A stretch of DNA of 28,582 nt from assembly GCA_963766375.1 (NCBI GenBank), contig CAVXZG010000016.1, forward strand, positions 1 through 28,582, read 5' to 3'. The position numbers and the translations under genes were made by a program. Numbering within the stretch: position 1 is the stretch's first letter; every line of letters begins with the position of its first letter. Of the stretch, positions 1-10,273 are shown piece by piece. Source of the DNA: AC-32 sp963766375 (lineage in GTDB: Bacteria > Actinomycetota > Thermoleophilia > Gaiellales > Gaiellaceae). The notes under the pieces were generated by a model that made no database searches, was not told the DNA's origin, and saw nothing but the letters and a program-made list of their open reading frames with translations.

Positions 1-854
1 CGCAGGCGCGCGAAGCGAACTCCGCCGGTGCCGAGGGCGACGCCGGCGAGGATCAGCGCGAGGCCGCCGAACGCGGTCGCGCCGAAGCGTTCGCCGAGGA
101 AGATCGCGCCATAGGCGAGCGCGATCGGCGGGATCAGGTACGTGACGAGCGAGGCGTAGGCGGCGCCGGCGCCGGTGATCAGCCCGAAGAACAGCAGGTA
201 GGCGAGCGCAGTCCCGGGGATCCCGAGGGCGATGACCGAGCCGATCGTCTTCCAGCCGGGCATGTGCCCCGGCGCCTCGGCGACGCCGACCGGCAACGCG
301 ACGAGCGTCGCGATCGCCGTCGACGCGAACGCCACCACGATCGGCCGCACGGGCTTCAGGTAGCGGCCGGTCATCAGCCCGCCGACGCCGTAGCAGAAGG
401 CCATCCCGACTACGGCGAGGGCGCCGAGCACCTTGCCCTGCGGCTGGGCGCCGACGAGCAGCGCGACCCCGACGAAGCCCACGGCGACCCCGAGCAAGCG
501 CACGCCGGTCACGCGTACCTCGCGGAAGGCGACGAACGCGATCACCGCGTTGAAGATCGGGACGGACGCCTGGATGATCGAGGCGAGCCCGGAGTCGATC
601 CGCGTCTCGCCCCACGAGAGCAGCCAGAACGGGATCGCGGTATTCAGCAGCGCGACCGCGATCAGCCAGCCGGCGTTCTCGCGCAGCTGCCGCGCGGTCT
701 CGCGAGTGCCCACGACGAAGGGAACGAGCAACCCGAGCGTGATCGCGGCGAGCCCGAGCCGGCCGACGATCAGCGTCGCCGGGGTCAGCTCCCGCACGGC
801 GACCTTGATGAACATGAACGACGCGCCCCAGAGCGCGGCGAGCGCGAGCAGCAT
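1..854 (-). CDS. EamA/DMT-family transporter (3' end beyond window)
   Basis: Inner-membrane carrier of the drug/metabolite transporter superfamily; the substrate cannot be told from sequence. The minus-strand frame is open for 284 codons from ATG at 854 to the window edge. It begins MLLALAALWGASFMFIK, the usual first EamA helix, and shows the two-fold repeat of about five hydrophobic helices each (second repeat from LGALAVVGMAFCYGVGGLM). The last visible residues, LAGVALGTGGVRFARL, look like the end of the tenth helix, so only a few codons should be missing. It is divergent from purL across about 50 bp. The start could lie slightly upstream, as no in-frame stop lies close before this ATG. Confidence 0.85.
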   Translation of the reverse strand, partial: MLLALAALWGASFMFIKVAVRELTPATLIVGRLGLAAITLGLLVPFVVGTRETARQLRENAGWLIAVALLNTAIPFWLLSWGETRIDSGLASIIQASVPIFNAVIAFVAFREVRVTGVRLLGVAVGFVGVALLVGAQPQGKVLGALAVVGMAFCYGVGGLMTGRYLKPVRPIVVAFASTAIATLVALPVGVAEAPGHMPGWKTIGSVIALGIPGTALAYLLFFGLITGAGAAYASLVTYLIPPIALAYGAIFLGERFGATAFGGLALILAGVALGTGGVRFARL

Positions 855-866
855 GGCTAGATGCCG

Positions 867-893
867 CCGGTTCAGTGTCCTGAACCCCGGTTA
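867..893. promoter_or_regulatory. Inverted and direct repeats between eamA-like gene and purL
   Basis: The short divergent spacer holds an inverted repeat, GGTTCA (869-874) and TGAACC (881-886), separated by 6 bp. CCGGTT also occurs twice in direct orientation (867-872 and 888-893), 21 bp apart, about two helical turns. Symmetry and position make it a candidate operator or promoter element for one or both genes. No regulator is identifiable. Confidence 0.35.
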
Positions 894-904
894 GACTCGA
901 CTAC

Positions 905-2773
<1,869 letters not shown>

Positions 2774-2774
<1 letters not shown>

Positions 2775-4159
2775 TGTGCGGCGTCTTCGGGATCCGCGCG
2801 CCGGAGCGGGACGTGGCGCGCGTGACCTACTTCGGGCTCTTCGCGCTCCAGCACCGAGGCCAGGAGTCGGCTGGGATCGCGGTCTCGGACGAGGGCCGCC
2901 TGACCGTCCTGCGCGACATGGGCCTCGTCACCCAGGTCTTCGACGAGCAGAAGCTGCGCGGCCTCCACGGCGAGGTCGCGATCGGGCACACGCGCTACTC
3001 GACGACCGGCTCGACGCAATGGGCGAACGCGCAGCCGCTGATCCAGCGCGGCCGCGGGCGCACGGTCGCGCTCGGGCACAACGGCAACCTCGTCAACGCT
3101 GCCGCCCTGCGGGCCGAGCTCGCGGCGGAGGGGATCACGCTCGGGACGACCTCGGACACGGAGATGATCGCCGCGCTGATCGCCAACGACCCCGCGCCGA
3201 TCGAGGATGCGGTCGCGAACGCGATGGCGCGGCTGGAGGGGGCCTTCTCCGTCGTCATGCTCTCCGAGGGAAAGCTGATCGGCTTCCGCGACCGGCACGG
3301 CTTCCGCCCGCTCTGCCTCGGCCGCGGCGAGGCCGGCGAGTGGATCCTCGCCTCGGAGACGTGCGCGCTCGACCTCGTCGGCGCCGAGCTCGAGCGAGAG
3401 CTCGCGCCGGGCGAGCTCGTGACCATCGACGAGACGGGCGCGCACCCGCGACAGGCCGTCGAGCCCGCCGCTCACAGCGCGCTCTGCATCTTCGAGTTCT
3501 TCTACCTGGCCCGCCCCGACACGCGCCTGGACGGAGTCGAGGTGCACGGGGCACGGCTGCGGATGGGCGAGCGGCTCGCGCAGGAGGCGCCGGCGGATGC
3601 CGACCTCGTGCTGCCGATCCCGGACTCGGGCACGCCCGCGGCGATCGGCTTCTCGCGCGCGACCGGCATCCCGTTCTCGGAGGGCCTGATCAAGAACCGC
3701 TACGTCGGCCGCACGTTCATCCAGCCCGACCAGGGGCTGCGGGAGCAGGGCGTCAAGCTGAAGTTCAACCCGCTCGCCGAGGTGGCCGGCAAGCGCGTCG
3801 TGGTCGTGGACGACTCGATCGTGCGCGGCAACACGACCCGCAAGATCGTGCAGATGCTCTTCGAGGCCGGCGCCTCCGAGGTGCACTTGCGCATCTCCTC
3901 GCCGCCGGTGATCGGCCAGTGCTACTACGGGATGGACTTCGCCGACGAGGACGAGCTGATCGCCTCCTCGCGCTCGGTGGAGGAAGTGCGCGAGCACATC
4001 GGTGCCACCTCGCTTGCGCACCTCTCGCTCGAGGGCCTGCAGGAATCCACGCAGCGCCCGCCTTCGGAGCTCTGCCGCGCGTGTCTCACGCGGGACTACC
4101 CGACGGCAGTCCCGCGTGAGAGCGCAAAGCTCAGGTTCGAGCCGGCATTGAAGATCTAA
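2774..4159 (+). CDS. purF: Amidophosphoribosyltransferase PurF
   Basis: Catalyses the committed step of purine synthesis: PRPP plus glutamine to phosphoribosylamine. Intact, 461 residues, normal for the family. It starts MCGVFGI, so Cys2 is the N-terminal nucleophile of the class II glutaminase domain (about residues 2-235), with HRGQES and GHTRYSTTG following. The C-terminal phosphoribosyltransferase domain carries the PRPP loop VVVVDDSIVRGNTT (about residue 345) and a region beginning IPDSGTPAAIGF. The ATG shares one base with the purL stop, implying translational coupling. A strong double hairpin follows the stop. Confidence 0.97.
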
Positions 4160-4215
4160 GGCGCTCGCTTGCGACGCCGACCATAGAGGCCGGGGCGGCT
4201 TTTGCCGGTCCGGCC
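4160..4215. terminator. Tandem hairpins between convergent purF and the small membrane gene
   Basis: Hairpin 1: GGCG (4160-4163) with CGCC (4175-4178), enclosing CGC-TT-GCG. Hairpin 2: GGCCGG (4188-4193), CGGC (4196-4199), TTTT loop, GCCG (4204-4207), CCGGCC (4210-4215). There is no uridine tract, so classic intrinsic termination is not certain, but the placement between two convergent gene ends suits a bidirectional terminator. A closely similar double hairpin lies at 11911-11962. Confidence 0.6.
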
Positions 4216-4222
4216 GTCCTAG

Positions 4223-4480
4223 CTACTGCTCGAGAACTCGGCTCGCCTTGGCGATGCCGCGGCTGAGCAGGTAGGCCGCACCCAGGATCACCGAGGCGAA
4301 CGCCCAGTCGTTCACGTTCCACGCGTCGTCAAAGAGCAGGATCGCCAGGAAGATCTCAATCGCCACCAGGGCCGCGAACTCGGCGTTCCCAGGAATGGGC
4401 ATCCGAGCCCCGGACGGGATGGACGGCATCCCCATCGTCGTGCGTGCTCCGCCGGGAGCCTCCGGAGGGGGTGAAGTCAT
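4223..4480 (-). CDS. Small two-helix membrane protein, unknown function
   Basis: 85 residues. A proline-, glycine- and methionine-rich N-terminal tail (about residues 1-30) is followed by two hydrophobic stretches, AEFAALVAIEIFLAILLF and WAFASVILGAAYLLS, separated by a short DDAWNVNDW turn: a predicted helical hairpin. AAAGGAG lies at good spacing before the ATG. It is 16 bp downstream of the minus-strand VOC gene, so the two are probably co-transcribed. I do not recognise the family. Confidence 0.75.
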   Translation of the reverse strand: MTSPPPEAPGGARTTMGMPSIPSGARMPIPGNAEFAALVAIEIFLAILLFDDAWNVNDWAFASVILGAAYLLSRGIAKASRVLEQ

Positions 4481-4496
4481 GCCAGCTCTCCTTTCG

Positions 4497-4916
4497 TCAG
4501 GCCGCGAGGCCAGGGATGTGCACGATCTCCAACTTGACGCCGTCGGGATCGTAAAAGAAGACGGCGTAGTACCCGGGCTGGTACCAGTACTCCTCCGGGC
4601 CGCTCTCGATCTCGGCCCCTTGCTCGCGTAGCCACTCGGCCCGCTCGTTCACAGCCTGGCGCGAGGAGGCCTCGAGAGCGAGGTGGTGGAGGCCGACTCG
4701 GTAGCGGTCGTAGGGCCCGTCGCTCTCGGTTTGGGCCTCACGCAGGCCGATCGAGCTGCCGGTGCCGAAGAGGTACCAGATCGTCTCGCCCCGCTCGCCC
4801 TGCACCTCGCTGACCCCGTGCCAGCCGAGCGGGCCGAGCAAGTCGCGGTAGAAGGGCAGGCTGCGCTCGATCGACGAGACGACCAGGTCGACGTGGTGGA
4901 CCCCGGAGGAACGCAT
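4497..4916 (-). CDS. VOC-family (glyoxalase/bleomycin-resistance fold) protein
   Basis: 139 residues, a complete single VOC module of two beta-alpha-beta-beta-beta units. It begins with GVHHVDLVVSSIERSLPFYRD; the second unit includes GLHHLALEASSRQAV and ends with FFYDPDGVKLEIVH. Candidate metal ligands are the His of HHVD, the His of LHHLA and the Glu of KLEIVH, as expected in metal-dependent VOC enzymes. The substrate is unknown. It is divergent from the other VOC-like gene (62 bp between starts) and upstream of the small membrane gene, interrupting the purine cluster on the opposite strand. Confidence 0.88.
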   Translation of the reverse strand: MRSSGVHHVDLVVSSIERSLPFYRDLLGPLGWHGVSEVQGERGETIWYLFGTGSSIGLREAQTESDGPYDRYRVGLHHLALEASSRQAVNERAEWLREQGAEIESGPEEYWYQPGYYAVFFYDPDGVKLEIVHIPGLAA

Positions 4917-4977
4917 GTGACATCCGCCGCTTTCCGCGTCTCGCGCTCGGTTCCTGCCAGAATCGGTCTGGCACTAA

Positions 4978-5589
4978 GTGGAGCTCTTCCACTACCACCT
5001 GGTCACCAGCAACGTGCGGGAGGTCGAGGCCCGCTACCTGGCCAAGCTCGGTTTTCGGCTGGTCGCGCGCTACGGGCGCGTGGGCGAGGATCAGGTGCAC
5101 TTCGAGGCGGGCGTGCCCTGGGACGAGCTCGAGGAGAAAGGGTTCCGGCACCGCCTGAGCGAGCTCGAGCGCGGAGCCGTGAACGTCGTCGTGCAGCCCG
5201 GCCAGTGGCCGCTCCCGCGCGTCGACCATGTGGGCGTGGCGCTCGACGACGACGAGTTTCGAGACGTGCTCGAGCGGGCGACCCAGCGGAGGCTGCGCGT
5301 GCAGGAGTACCCGGGGCGGCGCACCTTCATCGCAACGGACGCGGGCTACCGCGTCGAGGTGCACCCGCAGCGCGAGTGGATCGACGAGCTCCTTGCTGCG
5401 GCGGGCGAGCTGCGGCTCACGGAGCTCCAGTTGCGGGCCGACGACCCGGAGGCCAAGGCGGGCGCGCTCGCGGAGCTGCTCGAGCTCGAGACCTCGGACG
5501 GAGAGGTCGAGGTCGGCGAGGCGCGTCTTCGCTTCCTCCCCGACGGGCCACGCGGGCGGCCGGAGCTGTACGGCGAAGTCTTTGCGTAG
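4978..5589 (+). CDS. VOC-like protein with an extra C-terminal half-module
   Basis: 203 residues from a GTG start. The N-terminal part (about 1-125) reads as a VOC module: ELFHYHLVTSNVREVEARYL, then RVDHVGVALDDDEF, closing with ATDAGYRVEVHP. The remaining 75 residues (LRLTELQLRADDPEAKAGAL onward) resemble the first half of another such module, ending in a strand-rich segment. It lies 25 bp upstream of purM on the same strand and is probably co-transcribed with it. No purine role can be claimed from sequence. Its GC-rich codon use matches its neighbours, so nothing suggests recent transfer. Confidence 0.75.
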   Translation: MELFHYHLVTSNVREVEARYLAKLGFRLVARYGRVGEDQVHFEAGVPWDELEEKGFRHRLSELERGAVNVVVQPGQWPLPRVDHVGVALDDDEFRDVLERATQRRLRVQEYPGRRTFIATDAGYRVEVHPQREWIDELLAAAGELRLTELQLRADDPEAKAGALAELLELETSDGEVEVGEARLRFLPDGPRGRPELYGEVFA

Positions 5590-5614
5590 CCGCTCGCGCA
5601 CTTAGGATCGCCCT

Positions 5615-6529
5615 GTGGGCAAGACGTACGAGCAGGCGGGAGTCTCGCTTGCTGCCGCAGGAGACGTAGTCGAGCGGCTGCGAGCGGCCGTCGACTCGAC
5701 TCGTACGGCCGGCGTCGAAGGCTCGTTCGGCGGCTTCGCGGGGCTGTATGCGCTCGACGAAAACCGCCTGCTCGCGGCCTCGACGGACGGCGTCGGCTCG
5801 AAGCTGGTGCTCTCGCGCCGCGCGGGCCGGCTGCGCGACGCGGGGAAGGACCTCGCCGCCCATTGCATCGACGACGTGCTGACGACCGGCGCCGAGCCCC
5901 TCTTCATGCTCGATTACGTGGCCGCCCACGAGCTCGACCTCGCACAGGTTGCGGAGCTCGTCGAGGGGGCCGCGGAGGTCTGCCGCGAGGCCGGCTGCGC
6001 GTTGATCGGCGGCGAGACCGCGGAGCTACCGGGTGTCTACCGCGAGGACGAGCTTGATTTCGCGGGCACGTGCGTCGGCATCGTCGAGCGCGAGTAGCTG
6101 ATCGACGGCTCCCGCTGCGAGCCCGGGGACGTGGTTCTCGGCCTCCCGTCCTCCGGCCTGCACACCAATGGCTTCTCGCTCGTGCGAGCGCTCGTCGGCG
6201 ACGACGACTTCGACGCGGACCTGCTGCTCGCGCCGCACCGGCTCTACCTGGACGAGGTACGCGAGCTGCGGGCACGCGCGGACGTCAAGGCGCTCGCCCA
6301 CGTGACGGGTGGCGGCATCCTCGGAAACCTGACTCGTGTCCTGCCCGACGGCGTCGGCGTCGAGCTCGACTGGGACTCGTGGAAGCGGCCGCCGGTGTTC
6401 GGCTGGCTCGCCGAGCAGGGCGTCGAGGAAGAGGAGCTGCGGCGCGTCTTCAACGTCGGCATCGGCATGTGCGCGGTCGTCCCGGCGGGCGACGCGGGCA
6501 CCGGCACCGCGATCGGACGGTTGACGTGA
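5615..6529 (+). CDS. purM: Phosphoribosylformylglycinamidine cyclo-ligase PurM (in-frame TAG at 6095)
   Basis: Closes FGAM to AIR (purine step 5) using ATP. GTG start at 5615: GKTYEQAGVSLAAAGDVVERL, then ASTDGVGSKL, the GKDLAAHCIDDVLTTGAEPLF core, GGETAELPGVY, LGLPSSGLHTNGFSLVRA, HVTGGGILGNLTRVLP and FNVGIGM. Codon 161 (6095-6097) is TAG, between GIVERE and LIDGSRCEPGDVV. The frame does not change, so one substitution (for example C to T in a Gln codon) accounts for it. TAG is the normal terminator of other genes here, so recoding is unlikely. The full frame is 304 codons, about 40 short of the common 345-residue form; the loss is in the region after SLVRALV and at the extreme C-terminus. The TGA overlaps the purN GTG. 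Confidence 0.88.
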
Positions 6530-7071
6530 TCGGCGTCCTCGTCAGCGGCGAGGGCACCAACCTGCAGGCCCTGATCGACGCCGGCTTGCCGATCTCCTGC
6601 GTCGCCAGCAACAAGCCCGGCGCGCGGGCGCTCGAGCGCGCGGAGCGAGCCGGCATCGCCACGGCCGCCTTCTCCGCCGAGACGTACACCGACCGGGACG
6701 AGCGCGACGCGACGATGGCCGCGTGGCTCGAAGAGCATGGGGCCAGCCTCGTCGTCTGCGCCGGGTACATGCACCTGCTCCGCCCCTCCTTCCTCGAGCG
6801 CTTTCCCGGACGGGTCGTGAACACGCACTCGGCTCCGCTCCCGGACTTTCCCGGCGCGCGGCCGATCGAAGACGTGCTCGAGGCCGGCGTGCCCGAGACC
6901 GCGGCCACCGTCCACTACGTCGACGAAGGCGTCGACAGCGGCCCCGTGATCGCCGTCGAGCGCGTGCCCGTGCTGGCCGACGACGACGCCTCGAGCTTGC
7001 GCGCCCGAGTCCAGGCCGTCGAGCACCGGCTCCTGCCCCGGGTCGTCCGCGAGCTGATCTCGCACACATGA
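6526..7071 (+). CDS. purN: Phosphoribosylglycinamide formyltransferase PurN
   Basis: Transfers a formyl group from 10-formyl-THF to GAR (purine step 3). 181 residues from GTG at 6526, which overlaps the purM stop as GTGA; the frame is open further upstream, but the family starts at IGVLVSGEGTNLQALIDAG. Catalytic Asn and His are in VVNTHSAPLPDFPGARP, and the Asp is in VDEGVDSGPVI. The stop overlaps the purH ATG (ATGA), so purM-purN-purH is a coupled string. Confidence 0.95.
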   Translation: MIGVLVSGEGTNLQALIDAGLPISCVASNKPGARALERAERAGIATAAFSAETYTDRDERDATMAAWLEEHGASLVVCAGYMHLLRPSFLERFPGRVVNTHSAPLPDFPGARPIEDVLEAGVPETAATVHYVDEGVDSGPVIAVERVPVLADDDASSLRARVQAVEHRLLPRVVRELISHT

Positions 7072-8605
7072 TCCGGCGCGCCCTGATCTCGGTCTACGAC
7101 AAGGAGGGTCTCGAGCCGTTCGCGCGCGGGCTCGCGCAGCTCGACGTGGAGATCGTGGCGAGCGGCGGTACCGCCGCCTTCCTGAAAAAGGTCGGGATCG
7201 CGGTGACGCCGATCGAGGATGTGACCGAGACCCCCGAGCTCCTGGGGGGCCGCGTGAAGACGCTGCACCCCCGGATTCATGCCGCGATCCTCGCCCGGCG
7301 CGACCGGGCCGACGACCGCGACGAGCTCGAGGATCACGACATCGAGCCGTTCGACCTGGTCTGCGTGAACCTCTACCCCTTCGAGGACGTCGTCTCCCGG
7401 CGCGCGGTCGGCGAGCAGGACGCGGTCGAGATGATCGATATCGGCGGGCCGGCGATGCTGCGCGCGGCCGCCAAGAACTTCGCCCACGTGGCGCCCGTGG
7501 CCAGACCCGAGCGCTACGAGGAAATCCTTGTTGAGCTACGTGCACGCGGCGAGCTCTCGCTCGAGACGCGGCGGCGGCTGGCCGCCGACACCTTCGCGCT
7601 GACCGCCGCCTACGAAGCTGCGATCGCCAACTGGTTCACGGCGCCGGAGGTGTTCCCGGAGGCGTTCATGCCGGGGTTCAGGAAGGAGCTCGAGCTGGCC
7701 TACGGCGAGAACCCGCATCAGCGGGCCGCGTACTACTCCGAGCGCGGCGCCCGGCTGCACCTGCTCTCGATGGTCGAGCAGCTTCATGGCCGCGAGCTCT
7801 CCTTCAACAACCTGAACGACCTCTCGGCCGCCCGCCTCGTGGCGCACGACTTCGAGCTGCCTGCCTGCGCGATCGTCAAGCACGCCAACCCGTGCGGGGT
7901 CGCCGTCGCCGGCTCGATCGAGCAGGCATACGAGCGGGCGCTGGCCGCCGACCCGCTCTCCGCGTACGGCGGCGTCGTCGTACTCAACCGGCCGGTGAGC
8001 GAGGCGTTGGGCGAAAAGCTGGCGGCGCAGTTCGTCGAAGTGCTCTTTGCGCCCGGTTACGACGAGGCCGCGCTCGAGCTGTTGCGGGAGAAGCCGGCGA
8101 CGCGAATCCTCGAGGACCGCGAGCGGCGGCTTTCGAATCCCGGCGAGCGCGACTACAAGCGCGTGCTCGGGGGCCTGCTCGTCCAGGAGCGCGACTCGGA
8201 CATCGAGGACAGAGACGGCATGGAGGTCGTCTGCGGCGCGCCGACCGAGATGGCCTGGGGCGACCTGCTCTTCGCCTGGCGGGTCTGCAAGCACGTCTCC
8301 TCGAACGCGATCGTGCTCGTCCGCGACCTGCGGACGATCGGGATCGGCGCCGGCCAGATGAGTCGCGTGGACGCGGTGCGGCTCGCTCTCGAGAAGGCAC
8401 GCGAGCACGGTCATGAGCTGGCGGGCGCAGTGCTGGCGTCCGACGCGTTCTTCCCGTTCGCCGACGGCCCGCAGCCGCGCTCGGCGCCGGCGTGAGCGGC
8501 TTCATCCAGCCGGGCGGCTCGAAGCGCGACGGCGAGGTGATCGAGGCCGTCGAGCGCGCAGGCGCGACGATGGTCTTCACCAATCGCCGCCACTTCCGGC
8601 ACTGA
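7068..8605 (+). CDS. purH: Bifunctional AICAR transformylase/IMP cyclohydrolase PurH (frameshift near 8475)
   Basis: Last two purine steps, AICAR to FAICAR to IMP. ATG at 7068 overlaps the purN stop. An N-terminal MGS-like cyclohydrolase domain (about 1-150; SGGTAAFLKKVGI, GGRVKTLHPRIHAAIL) precedes the transformylase domain with the KHANPCG motif (about residue 270) and FNNLNDLSAARL. The first frame stops at 8495 after ASDAFFPFADGPQ, about 37 residues short. The -1 frame immediately supplies ALGAGVSGFIQPGGSKRDGE and ends MVFTNRRHFRH with TGA at 8603-8605. One missing base near 8474-8478 restores a 512-residue protein of normal length. Confidence 0.93.
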
Positions 8606-8735
8606 CCGGCGACCGGAGTCGCGGCAGCTCGACCACCGAGGTCCGAAACAGCCATGTCCCTGCGGTTCCTTCCCCCCGGGGGACCCCCTCATGTTCTCCC
8701 CCGTGAACAAGCATAGGGCTGCGAGCCGCGCGTGT

Positions 8736-8768
8736 CCGTGACCGATCCGTGTCGATTCCGTGTCCTCT
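8736..8768. promoter_or_regulatory. Three 11-bp-spaced direct repeats upstream of the DHA2 exporter gene
   Basis: CCGTGAC (8736), CCGTGTC (8747) and CCGTGTC (8758) recur at exactly 11 bp, so they face the same side of the helix. They sit about 65-95 bp before the exporter ATG. This is the arrangement of sites bound by response regulators with winged-helix domains in tandem. The rest of the 227-bp gap (8606-8831) holds a loopless C6G5 palindrome at 8672-8682 and a possible weak -35-like TTGGCG at 8773, but no gene that I can support. Confidence 0.4.
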
Positions 8769-8831
8769 GAGCTTGGCGAAATACGCTCGGCCTGGTAGTC
8801 GTTCACAGACCCCAACGACCCAAGGAGCCCG

Positions 8832-10263
8832 ATGACCCCCGCCGCTTCCGATCGCCGCTGGCTGACCCTCGCAATCGTGGGCGCCGCGTTTTTCATGACC
8901 ATCCTCGACGTTGCGATCGTCAACGTCGCGATCCCGTCGATCCAGATCGACCTGCACATCAACGAGCAGACGGTGCAGTGGGTGATCACCGCTTACGCGA
9001 TCACCTTCGGCGGCTTCCTCTTGCTCGGCGGGCGGATGGCCGACCTGCTCGGGCGGAAACGGATCTTCCTGGTCGGCCTGACGCTCTTCACGATCGCCTC
9101 GCTCGTCTGCGGCTTCGCCAACAGCTCCGGCGTCTTGATCAGCGCGCGCGCGGTACAGGGCCTCGGCGCAGCGATCATCTCGCCGGCAGCGCTGTCGATC
9201 GTGACCACGACATTCCGCGAGGGGGCCGAGCGGAACAAGGCGCTCGGGATCTGGGGCGCGCTCGGCGGCTCGGGCGCCGCAGCCGGCGTTCTCTTCGGCG
9301 GGATCCTGACGAAGTACCTCGGCTGGGAGTGGATCTTCTGGGTCAACGTGCCGGTCGGCATTCTCGTGTTCGTGCTCGCCGTGACTCTCGTGCCCGAGAG
9401 CAAGGCCGATCTGGGCCACCACCGCTTCGACGCGGCAGGCGCGGTCACGGTCACCGGAGGCCTGGCACTGCTCGTCTACGCGATCTCGAAGGCGCCCGAC
9501 GTGGGCTGGGGATCCGCCAGGACGATCCTGCTCCTGATCCTCTCGTTCGCGATCCTCGGCGTCTTCGCCCTGATCGAGGTCCGCAGCCGCTCGCCGCTGG
9601 TGCCGTTCCGGATCTTCCGGTTGCGCACGCTCACGGCGGCGAACGTCGTCGGGTTCCTCCTCGGAGCGGTGATCTTCGCGAACTTCTTCGTGCTCACCCT
9701 GTACGTCCAACAGGTCCTCGGCTGGTCGGCTCTGAAGACCGGTGTGACGTTCCTGGCCACGGCCGGGACGACCGTGATCTGGGCCGGGGTCGCCCAGGCC
9801 CTCACGACGCGCTTCGGGCCGCGACCGGTGATCGTCACCGGGAATGCTCGTCCTCGCCGCCGCGCTCGCCTGGTACACGCAGATCCCGGTCGACGGCCAC
9901 TTCTGGCCCGACCTACTGCCGGCATACATCATCTTCGCGCTCGGGCTCGCCTTCGCGTTCGTGCCCGTCTCGATCGCCGCCTTCATGCAGGTCGAGTCGG
10001 ATGAGGCCGGGCTCGCATCAGGCTTGCTCAACACCTCGCAGCAGGTGGGCGGCGCAATCGGGGTCGCGGTCGCGGCCACGATCTTCACCACGCAGTACAA
10101 GAGCCTGCTGAAGACCGGCCATTCCCCGGCGGAGTCCTTCACCTCCGGCTACCAGCACGCCTTCTGGGCGCTGCTCGTGCTCGCCCTCGCGGGAGCGGTC
10201 GCGGCGTTCGTGCTCCTCGCCGGAACGCAGAAGCAACCAGAGCCAGTAGAAGTGCCCGTCTAG
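8832..10263 (+). CDS. DHA2-family (EmrB/QacA-type) MFS drug exporter (frameshift near 9843)
   Basis: Proton-driven multidrug exporter of 14-helix type, in the cytoplasmic membrane. AAGGAG lies 4 bp before the ATG. The first helix contains FFMTILDVAIVNVAIPSI with the Asp typical of the family; GGRMADLLGRKRIFL is the loop 2-3 motif A, and GAALGGSGAAAGVLFGG-like text in helix 5 resembles antiporter motif C. The first frame breaks after PRPVIVTG, while the +1 frame continues MLVLAAALAWYTQIPVDGHF and ends QKQPEPVEVPV. One extra A in AATG at 9843-9844 explains it. Restored length is 476 residues. The substrate is unknown. Confidence 0.9.
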
Positions 10264-10273
10264 AGTTCGGCCC

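Noticed and set aside
6095..6097. Pyrrolysine or amber readthrough in purM
   Set aside because: TAG ends several intact genes in the window, and PurM is not a known readthrough protein; one base error is simpler.
6070..6525. Longer purN beginning at 6070
   Set aside because: The added text is Arg-rich and antifamily; PurN homologues begin at the Rossmann strand after GTG 6526, which also overlaps the purM stop.
8672..8682. C6G5 palindrome as a terminator after purH
   Set aside because: The arms touch with no loop, so no stable hairpin can form; no T-run follows.
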